Source: an uncultured Flammeovirgaceae bacterium | Lineage (GTDB): Bacteria; Bacteroidota; Bacteroidia; Cytophagales; Cyclobacteriaceae | Length of the DNA: 7,162 nucleotides | Reading direction: 5' to 3' | Assembly: GCA_946480685.1 (NCBI GenBank) | Contig: CAMLLI010000207.1 | Span: 1 to 7,162, forward strand | Shown: in pieces, positions 1-5,518 of the stretch | How positions within the stretch are numbered: position 1 is the stretch's first letter | Layout of the letters: each line of letters opens with the position of its first letter | Program-made: the position numbers and the translations under genes | Notes under the pieces: generated by a model | Told to the model about the DNA's origin: nothing | Seen by the model: the letters and a program-made list of their open reading frames with translations, nothing else | Databases searched by the model: none

Positions 1-649
1 CATTTTCAGAGTAGCCTGTTCCGCCTAACAAAATTCTTCCCTGTGGCACGGATGGATAACGGGAGAGCCACTCGGCATATATAGTGGTTAACTGTGACAA
101 AGTATACCCGTGCGGTTCGTTAAACACTTCAAAGTATACATTGCTGTTGCTGCCATACTTGTTCACAACAGTTTGCCACATACTCCAGAACTGTGCGGTG
201 TCGTCAATAAGTCCGTTGCGTGAAGATGCAGACTCCCAGCAGGCGAGTATAACTTTCATATTTTTACCAAGTGCAGCATCAATGGCACCGGTATAAGAAC
301 TCCACCACGACTCAAGCACACTGCTGGGATTGATCGGCAATCGTACCGTATTAACACCCGGCATGTTGGTTTGAAACGCAGTAAGAATTGAATTTGCCTT
401 TGCTGTAACAGTAGCATAATTATCAGAGGCCGTAAGTCCGGAAGGAATTACCCAGCCATCTACAAAGTTATCGCGGCCATCGGCCCAGTTTACACCGGCT
501 ATACCGCTGGCGCCAATACGCTTGTCCGAAGTATCGACAGTTCCGGTAACAACGGATGTTGGCGAAGGTGTGGTGAGCGGTTCTTCCGACTGGCACGCGC
601 ATACAAGTGCCGTCAGTAACATCACTCCAAAATTTAAATGTTTAATCAT
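1..649 (-). CDS. GH5-type glycoside hydrolase lipoprotein, N-terminal part (3' end off the left edge)
   Basis: Seen: reading leftward from the ATG at 649 gives 216 open codons with no stop before the edge. Residues 1-19 form a short lipoprotein signal peptide with a lipobox ending V-C-A-C (lipidated Cys19). It is followed by Q-S-E-E and a Pro/Thr/Ser-rich linker to about residue 40. The catalytic domain starts near residue 45 (G-V-N-W-A-D at 53-58). It shows V-R-L-P at 102-105, whose Arg is the usual conserved active-site Arg of clan GH-A, and N-E-P-H-G at 177-181, where Glu178 is the expected acid/base. Known: GH5 enzymes hydrolyse beta-1,4 and related glucans, mannans and xylans by a retaining mechanism. 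The nucleophile Glu lies beyond the window. Inferred: an outer-membrane, probably surface-facing enzyme that degrades the glycan sensed by the neighbouring HTCS. No Shine-Dalgarno precedes the ATG; the upstream 30 bases are A/T-rich, as is usual in Bacteroidota. Subfamily and substrate cannot be assigned. Confidence 0.88.
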   Translation of the reverse strand, partial: MIKHLNFGVMLLTALVCACQSEEPLTTPSPTSVVTGTVDTSDKRIGASGIAGVNWADGRDNFVDGWVIPSGLTASDNYATVTAKANSILTAFQTNMPGVNTVRLPINPSSVLESWWSSYTGAIDAALGKNMKVILACWESASSRNGLIDDTAQFWSMWQTVVNKYGSNSNVYFEVFNEPHGYTLSQLTTIYAEWLSRYPSVPQGRILLGGTGYSEN

Positions 650-693
650 ACAATTAATAAGTTTTGGTTGTTAAGAATTTTTGACAGGCTTAA

Positions 694-711
694 CTTACTG
701 CCCTTACTGCT
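694..711. repeat. 9-bp tandem repeat upstream of the GH5 gene
   Basis: CTTACTGCC at 694-702 is followed directly by CTTACTGCT at 703-711, an 8 of 9 match. It lies about 45-62 bases upstream of the GH5 start codon, where an activator could bind. It may be chance; no known factor is recognised. Confidence 0.4.
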
Positions 712-870
712 CACGGCCGGGGGATGAATACGGAAAAAGCAGGGGCTAAATCGATTGCATTAAATTCTGAAAATGCAGGCAGTCGGTTTGTTAAAAAACA
801 CGCGGACACGGACCTAACGCGGTATTATTTGACAAAACATATCCACCGAAAACGATTTAATCTTCAAGTA

Positions 871-899
871 TCCCCCACGTTTTACACAAATCCCCCCAC
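871..899 (+). promoter_or_regulatory. Candidate HTCS operator: C-tract direct repeat upstream of the HTCS gene
   Basis: TCCCCCAC at 871-878 and TCCCCCCAC at 891-899 form a direct repeat with a period of 20-21 bases, two helical turns. AraC-type DNA-binding domains, including those of HTCS proteins, commonly recognise direct repeats with such spacing. A related C-rich element, ATCCACC, lies at 841-847. Assigning it to this HTCS is inference; similar C-tract pairs occur upstream of the other two genes. Confidence 0.35.
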
Positions 900-945
900 A
901 AAAACGCTGTTGTGTTATGGTTCTTTGAGAAGGACTTGTCAGGAT

Positions 946-977
946 TCGCCCGGAAGAAACGATTCGGGGCGATTTTT
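946..977 (+). other. Small GC hairpin followed by a T run in the presumed HTCS leader
   Basis: TCGCCC at 946-951 pairs with GGGCGA at 967-972 (6 bp, 15-base loop) and is followed at once by TTTTT at 973-977. The layout resembles a weak intrinsic terminator or attenuator 50 bases before the HTCS start codon. The stem is short and the loop long, so it may have no function. Confidence 0.25.
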
Positions 978-1015
978 AACAGGAATGTATTGAAACGGAG
1001 TTTACGCTCAGACTT

Positions 1016-1026
1016 GAGGACAACGG
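1016..1026 (+). promoter_or_regulatory. Possible ribosome binding site of the HTCS gene
   Basis: GAGGA at 1016-1020 sits six bases before the ATG at 1027. Many Bacteroidota genes lack a Shine-Dalgarno, and neither of the other two starts in this window has one. The match supports the chosen start, which also gives a proper signal peptide at once. Confidence 0.45.
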
Positions 1027-4000
1027 ATGCGCACGGAGTATTTATTTTTAAAACTTTCAGGACTGCTGCTACTGCTGCTGGTAACATCGGCCGTGGCTCA
1101 ACAGGAACCGAAGAGTCGCACCAAGCGATATGGTATAAAAGACGGCCTGTCGCAAGGTGTGGTGAACAGCATCATGCAAAATGAACAGGGCCTGATGTGG
1201 TTTGCTACCGAAGACGGCCTTAACCGGTTTGATGGCTACTCGTTTAAAGTTTTTAAATACGATCCGGACAATAACCTCGGTCTGGCCGATAACTTCATTC
1301 AAAGTATATTTAAAGATTCGGAAGGTATATGTTGGGTGTCATCGCGAAAAGGTCTTCATCGTTTCGATGAACGCAAAGAACAATTCACGCTCTTCAAACA
1401 TCCTGCACCTCCGGCCAGCGCAGGTCCTAATAACGATGTGAGTTTTATTACGGAAGGCAGTGCCGGCAATTTATGGATTGCGTGGTACGGTGGTGGCTTT
1501 GCTTCATTCAATAAAAAGACGAATGTATTTACTCCGTATAACGATCACACGCTGCCGCAGTTAAGCAGTACACAAACGCTCACATTGCTTGAAGATAAAT
1601 TTGGTTTGTTGTGGGTGGGTACACAAAACGGAGGTATAGATGTTTTTAAAGTAAGCAAGGGCACTATTGTTAAAAAACATGAAAGCCTGTCGGGTAAAAA
1701 CCTGTTGCCTTCCATGAACGTTCGGTGTTTTGCTGAAGATCCGGCCGGTAATATATGGATCGGTACGGCAAACGGATTGGTACTATATAAACGACAGGAA
1801 AATAAATTTTATACATTCAACTCCGGCCATTCGGGTATGGCCGACAAAAGTATATTTACGCTGCTGGCAGACAGCAATGAAAATTTATGGATCGGTGTGC
1901 AGGGTGGTGGTTTATATTCACTCGATCTCCGGCAATTTAGCAGTCGACCGTTAGACGATGTGATCTTCAAACACATTGAGAACCTTAGCGACTATAACAT
2001 TTCCAAGCGCACCATTCTTTCGCTATACGAAGACAAAGACAAAAATCTGTGGGCCGGTACATTTGGTGATGGTGTATACATGATCAGCAGTGTAAAAGAG
2101 AAATTTGTAAAAGTGCAAACGCGTCAGTATGCCAATGCATCCGTAAGTTTTGTGCAATACTATGGTATGTGTTATGACGAGAATGGAAATCTGTGGCTGG
2201 GTACCGATGGCGATGGTATATATAAATCTAAAATTACCGGTGAAGTTGTAAAGCACTATAAGGCTGACGGCCGTACCCGCGGACTCACCGACAATGCTAT
2301 ACTCACCGCGCTGCGCGATCATCATAACAATGTTTGGTTCGGTACCTATTCGCAAGGACTTTTTAAATATGATGCCCAACACGATGCCTTTATAAATTAC
2401 CGATACGCAGGCGATCAGACAGGAGGTAAAGATGTTCGTGTGATCTTTGAAGATTCGAAGCATAATCTCTGGATCGGAACTAACCGCGGTGGACTTTGCG
2501 TAGTGGATGAAGCTACGCGCACGTATCGAAATATACCGGGGTCCGCAGGTATACTGCGTGCCGGTGATATACGCACCATCGCAGAAGATAAAAGTGGTGG
2601 TTTGTGGATTGGTTGTTATGGTGATGGTCTTCATTACTTCGACCGAGTTTCCGGAAAATCAAAACGATACTTCCATACGTCAGAAACGGATGATCAGTTG
2701 AAGAGCAATGTAGTATTTGCATTGTGTCTCGATCGGAAGGGACGAGTATGGATCGGAACCGGTGGAGGAGGAGTGAGTTCGTACGACCCGGTTGCGAAAA
2801 CCATTACGCGCTTCAGCGAAAAGGACGGACTCGCTAACAATACGATCTATGCTATACTCGCTGATAATGCAGACAACCTGTGGATCAGCACCAATAAAGG
2901 TATATCCAAGTATGAAACGGGTAAAGGACAATTTTATAATTACGATGTGAACGATGGCTTGCAGGAAGGGCAGTTCAACCCGGGATCTGCTTTGTATAAT
3001 GATATAGCAGGCTATATGTGCTTTGGCGGAACGATGGGACTAAATATATTTTATCCCGACCAGGTGGTTGAGCATTTAAAGAAACCGAAAGTAATGATAT
3101 CCGGTTTTCAGTTGTTCAACAAGCCGGTGGAAGTAAACAGTAAAAACGAAAATGATTTTGCACTCAGTGAAGTTATCAGTGTTACCAAAGAGATTACGCT
3201 CAAGCATGATCAATCTGTATTTACCTTTGAATTTGTTGGTCTCAACTATAGTTATCCGGAGAAGAATAAATATGCCTATAAACTTGAAGGTCTGGACCGC
3301 GACTGGAACTATGTAGGCAATCAACGCTCGGCTACGTATCGTTATCTTGAACCGGGCACCTATACTTTTAAAGTAAAAGCATCAAACCAGGAAAATACAT
3401 GGAGTGATGATTACGCCAGTATTGGCATTACAATACTCCCTACATTCTGGCGCACACCACTGGCGTACTTCCTGTATGTTATTATTATCGGTGGTTTATG
3501 TTTTGCAGTAATAGCCGTTCGTAAAAAGCAGGCAACATTACGCAAGCGACTGAAAATAGAAAAGGCACAACGCAAGCGCGAACGACAACTGGTGCAGGAG
3601 AAGCTGAGTTTCTTTACAGAGATATCGCACGAGTTCCGAACTCCGCTTACGTTAATGATTGGTCCGCTGGAAGAAATGGTAACACGTGAAGGAAGCTATA
3701 CACCCACCGGGCGCAAATTAAAAATGGTATACCGGAACGCGCACAAGCTTCTTAACCTGATCAACAAACTGCTCGACTATCGTAAAATAGAAAGCGGTAA
3801 CATTGTGCTGAAAGTTACCGAAGACGACATCGTTGCATTTGCCGAAGAGATATATATTACGTTCAAGGAATTAGCCGTACGAAAAAATATAGCGTTCAGC
3901 TTTCATGCCGATGAACCTTCACTGATGGCGTGGTTCGACAAGGAAAAGATGGAGATGGTATTGAACAACATTATCTCCAACTCTTTCAAATATATAGGTA

Positions 4001-5199
4001 AAGGAAATGAGGTCGGCATCTCTATTCGTAAACAGGTAACGGATAAATTTCCGCAGGGTAAAGTATGTATCCGCATCAAGGATAACGGTATTGGTATACC
4101 TAAAAAACAATTGGGCAGTATATTCGATTGGTTCTATAAAGGCGATAGCTCCGGGCCGATGAGTTCCGGTATAGGACTCGCCCTCGCCAAGAAACTGGTA
4201 CACTTGCACAAAGGCGAAATATATGTAGAGAGTGTGGAAGGAAGCGGTTCTACTTTCAGTATCAAGATCCCGTTAGGTAAAGATCATTTCAAACCGAATG
4301 AGATTGTGATCGCCACCAATGAAGATAAATTTCTGCTCAATGGAAACGGCAAGCCGGCAGCCACTCCGCCCGTAGGTATAATGCTGGATGATAGTGAAGA
4401 AGAAGATGCTACCGGAAAAAAAGGACAGCGCAGTTTGTTGATCGTGGAAGACGATGAAGACATTCGCCTGTTCTTAAAAGAATACTTCGAACGTAATTAC
4501 AGAATCTATGAAGCAAGCCATGGTAAAGATGGACTTGCCCTTACCGCGGAACATCATGTCGATCTGATCATCAGCGACATTATGATGCCGGAGATGAACG
4601 GTATAGATTTTTGCAAAGCATTAAAGAGTAACATTCGCACGAGTCACATTCCGGTAATTCTGCTTACCGCGAAGACTTCGCTCACCCACCACAAAGAAGG
4701 TATAGAAATAGGAGCGGACGCCTATATTACCAAACCGTTTAGTCCGGAGATGCTCACGCTTACGATGAACAACCTGCTGCAGTCGCGCGAGAATCTGAAG
4801 CGCTTCTACCGGAATCTATTTACCGTAAATGGAAATGGAGCTGCTGCGCCCGAAGCACATTCACCGGATGAAAAATTCCTGCAGTCTATTTACGACATCC
4901 TCAAAGCCAATCTCGATCATCCCGATTTCAACGTCAACGAACTTTGCGAATCGTTGAACATGAGCCGGTCACTCTTATATAAAAAGGTGAAGATGCTCAC
5001 CGGACTTTCGCCAGTGGAGTACTTGCGGTCGTTGCGCATGCAGGAAGCCGCGCAGTTGCTCAAGTCCAAAAAGTATAAAGTTTTTGAAGTGGTATACATG
5101 GTCGGCTTCTCAGACCTGAAGTATTTCCGCCAGTGCTTTGTAAAAGAATTCGGGTACGCACCCTCGGAATTCCTCAAAGGCAGCGAATCAGTCGATTGA
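1027..5199 (+). CDS. Hybrid two-component system (HTCS) sensor kinase/response regulator with AraC-type output domain
   Basis: One-protein glycan sensor and transcription regulator in the inner membrane. Seen, in order: signal peptide (1-24, cleavage after A-V-A); 14 propeller repeats of the Reg_prop type (about 35-680) with the W-I-G-T motif near each blade; a Y_Y_Y-type beta-sandwich (about 735-802); one membrane helix (811-831); dimerisation/histidine phosphoacceptor domain with S-H-E-F-R-T-P (His868); ATPase domain with N box N981/N985, G1 box D-N-G-I-G (Asp1019) and G2 box S-G-I-G-L (1047-1051); an acidic flexible linker (about 1085-1134); receiver domain with acidic pair Glu1141/Asp1142, phosphoacceptor Asp1184, Thr1214 and Lys1236; and an AraC-type helix-turn-helix domain (about 1290-1385). 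All catalytic residues are present, so it should be active. At 1390 residues it is a typical full-length HTCS. Known: these proteins bind oligosaccharides in the periplasm and activate adjacent PUL genes. Inferred: targets are the downstream susC-like gene and perhaps the divergent GH5 gene. Ligand unknown. Confidence 0.97.
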   Translation: MRTEYLFLKLSGLLLLLLVTSAVAQQEPKSRTKRYGIKDGLSQGVVNSIMQNEQGLMWFATEDGLNRFDGYSFKVFKYDPDNNLGLADNFIQSIFKDSEGICWVSSRKGLHRFDERKEQFTLFKHPAPPASAGPNNDVSFITEGSAGNLWIAWYGGGFASFNKKTNVFTPYNDHTLPQLSSTQTLTLLEDKFGLLWVGTQNGGIDVFKVSKGTIVKKHESLSGKNLLPSMNVRCFAEDPAGNIWIGTANGLVLYKRQENKFYTFNSGHSGMADKSIFTLLADSNENLWIGVQGGGLYSLDLRQFSSRPLDDVIFKHIENLSDYNISKRTILSLYEDKDKNLWAGTFGDGVYMISSVKEKFVKVQTRQYANASVSFVQYYGMCYDENGNLWLGTDGDGIYKSKITGEVVKHYKADGRTRGLTDNAILTALRDHHNNVWFGTYSQGLFKYDAQHDAFINYRYAGDQTGGKDVRVIFEDSKHNLWIGTNRGGLCVVDEATRTYRNIPGSAGILRAGDIRTIAEDKSGGLWIGCYGDGLHYFDRVSGKSKRYFHTSETDDQLKSNVVFALCLDRKGRVWIGTGGGGVSSYDPVAKTITRFSEKDGLANNTIYAILADNADNLWISTNKGISKYETGKGQFYNYDVNDGLQEGQFNPGSALYNDIAGYMCFGGTMGLNIFYPDQVVEHLKKPKVMISGFQLFNKPVEVNSKNENDFALSEVISVTKEITLKHDQSVFTFEFVGLNYSYPEKNKYAYKLEGLDRDWNYVGNQRSATYRYLEPGTYTFKVKASNQENTWSDDYASIGITILPTFWRTPLAYFLYVIIIGGLCFAVIAVRKKQATLRKRLKIEKAQRKRERQLVQEKLSFFTEISHEFRTPLTLMIGPLEEMVTREGSYTPTGRKLKMVYRNAHKLLNLINKLLDYRKIESGNIVLKVTEDDIVAFAEEIYITFKELAVRKNIAFSFHADEPSLMAWFDKEKMEMVLNNIISNSFKYIGKGNEVGISIRKQVTDKFPQGKVCIRIKDNGIGIPKKQLGSIFDWFYKGDSSGPMSSGIGLALAKKLVHLHKGEIYVESVEGSGSTFSIKIPLGKDHFKPNEIVIATNEDKFLLNGNGKPAATPPVGIMLDDSEEEDATGKKGQRSLLIVEDDEDIRLFLKEYFERNYRIYEASHGKDGLALTAEHHVDLIISDIMMPEMNGIDFCKALKSNIRTSHIPVILLTAKTSLTHHKEGIEIGADAYITKPFSPEMLTLTMNNLLQSRENLKRFYRNLFTVNGNGAAAPEAHSPDEKFLQSIYDILKANLDHPDFNVNELCESLNMSRSLLYKKVKMLTGLSPVEYLRSLRMQEAAQLLKSKKYKVFEVVYMVGFSDLKYFRQCFVKEFGYAPSEFLKGSESVD
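1129..3066 (+). repeat. Fourteen beta-propeller blade repeats encoding the HTCS sensor domain
   Basis: The blade-core Trp recurs at residues 58, 103, 150, 196, 244, 288, 342, 390, 437, 482, 527, 575 and 619, with Cys665 at the equivalent place in the last blade. Spacing is 44-48 residues, except 54 between blades 6 and 7, where an insertion lies around residues 302-327. Fourteen blades fit two seven-bladed propellers, the known HTCS periplasmic architecture, with the ligand site expected between or near them. The repeats are diverged at DNA level. Confidence 0.9.
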
Positions 5200-5230
5200 C
5201 ATTTACCCCCCTTATCAGAACAATCCATTA

Positions 5231-5271
5231 CCGATCTGAAATTTTCCGGAAGTGATCCCGGAAATCAGCGG
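5231..5271 (+). terminator. Bulged stem-loop after the HTCS stop codon, possible terminator
   Basis: The 3' arm CCGGAAA-TCAG-CGG (5258-5271) pairs fully with CCG, CTGA and TTTCCGG on the 5' arm (5231-5249), leaving 5'-side bulges of two (AT) and three (AAT) bases. That makes 14 base pairs around an eight-base loop. It begins 31 bases after the stop codon, where a terminator or 3' stabilising structure would be expected. No T run follows, so it is not a classical intrinsic terminator. Confidence 0.4.
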
Positions 5272-5300
5272 TTATGGAGCGTTTCTGCGGCCAAAAAACA

Positions 5301-5333
5301 TCCACCCCTCACGAAGTATAGATTTCTCCCTCC
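5301..5333 (+). promoter_or_regulatory. Candidate HTCS operator: C-rich tract pair upstream of the susC-like gene
   Basis: TCCACCCCTC at 5301-5310 and TCTCCCTCC at 5325-5333 are C-rich tracts about 22-24 bases apart, resembling in layout the pair at 871-899 upstream of the HTCS gene. ATCCACC occurs in both regions (5300-5306 and 841-847). Function is inferred from position and similarity only, and the match is loose. Confidence 0.25.
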
Positions 5334-5355
5334 TTGTTGAAAACGATTTCGGACA

Positions 5356-5373
5356 CCTTTGCAAAGGTTTGCA
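5356..5373. promoter_or_regulatory. Perfect 12-bp palindrome overlapping a TTTGCA direct repeat
   Basis: CCTTTGCAAAGG at 5356-5367 is a perfect palindrome. TTTGCA occurs at 5358-5363 and again at 5368-5373, a period of ten bases or one helical turn. A third copy, TTTGCAC, stands at 5462-5468. The site is 146-163 bases upstream of the susC-like start and is a candidate operator. Which regulator would bind is unknown; a palindrome suits a dimeric repressor or Crp-type protein as well as an HTCS. Confidence 0.4.
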
Positions 5374-5449
5374 CCACCAAGGAAGCAACCGAGCCCAAGT
5401 AAAATCCTAAACCAACGCTACGGTATGAAAGACATCTTCAATTCAGGTT

Positions 5450-5488
5450 AGCAGGTTCTGCTTTGCACATCGAATCGCCCGCAAGGGC
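5450..5488 (+). other. Two small hairpins in the presumed susC-like mRNA leader
   Basis: AGCAG at 5450-5454 pairs with CTGCT at 5458-5462 over a three-base loop. GCCC at 5477-5480 pairs with GGGC at 5485-5488 over a GCAA loop, a GNRA-type tetraloop. They sit 30-69 bases before the start codon, followed by an A-rich, unstructured stretch into the ATG. They could affect mRNA stability or translation. The stems are short, so confidence is low. Confidence 0.25.
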
Positions 5489-5518
5489 TCACAAAAACAT
5501 CCAAACAAAACCGAACTT

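Larger units (their letters stand above)
650..1026. other. Divergent intergenic region between the GH5 gene and the HTCS gene
   Basis: This stretch should hold the promoters of both divergent genes. I see no convincing coding region and no clean Bacteroidota promoter (TTTG, about 19-21 bases, then TAnnTTTG) in either direction. Structures present: a near-perfect 9-bp tandem repeat at 694-711; GGGGGAT at 719-725 and GGGG at 742-745, which are C-tracts on the GH5 coding strand; ACGCGG at 800-805 and 817-822; C-tract repeats at 871-878 and 891-899; a small dyad CACAA/TTGTG at 897-914; and GATTCG twice, at 943-948 and 961-966. Regulatory roles are inferred only. Confidence 0.7.
5200..5518. other. 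Intergenic region between the HTCS and susC-like genes
   Basis: A 319-bp non-coding stretch that suggests the receptor gene has its own promoter. In order it holds: CCCCCC at 5206-5211; a bulged stem-loop at 5231-5271; C-rich tracts at 5301-5310 and 5325-5333; a TAGATTTC sequence at 5319-5326 that matches the Bacteroidota -7 element at 7 of 8 positions but lacks a -33 TTG at normal distance; a TTTGCA palindrome/direct repeat at 5356-5373 with a third copy at 5462-5467; and two short hairpins at 5450-5488. I see no real gene here; the longest notable start gives only eight codons (5425-5451). Confidence 0.7.

Noticed and set aside
681..686. TTGACA resembling a sigma-70 -35 box
   Set aside because: Bacteroidota primary sigma factors use different elements, and it points away from the GH5 gene with no partner element at the right distance.
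823..831. TATTATTTG as a -7 promoter element for the HTCS gene
   Set aside because: The spacing inside the element is one base too long for TAnnTTTG, and no TTG lies at the usual -33 distance; the nearest TTTG (787-790) is 32 bases upstream.
724..993. 89-codon open frame on the plus strand in the GH5-HTCS intergenic region
   Set aside because: The translation shows no recognisable domain, signal peptide or membrane segment; it spans the candidate regulatory repeats and lies where two divergent promoters must be. Most likely chance.
650..1026. CRISPR array, tRNA, rRNA or mobile-element ends in the intergenic regions
   Set aside because: No regularly spaced long repeats, cloverleaf, transposase fragment or terminal inverted repeats were seen here or in 5200-5518.
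1066..1081. CTG/CTA-rich run near the HTCS start as a microsatellite
   Set aside because: It simply encodes the run of Leu in the signal peptide, using mixed codons.
912..1184. 90-codon plus-strand open frame overlapping the HTCS start
   Set aside because: It overlaps the HTCS signal peptide in another frame, and its product is unlike any family I recognise.
2023..2634. 203-codon open frame on the minus strand inside the HTCS gene
   Set aside because: It runs opposite the propeller repeats of a certain gene and its sequence is the antisense shadow of those repeats, with no domain of its own.
5425..5451. Eight-codon frame (M-K-D-I-F-N-S-G) upstream of the susC-like gene as a leader peptide
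   Set aside because: Too short and without codon runs or an overlapping attenuator; such frames occur often by chance.
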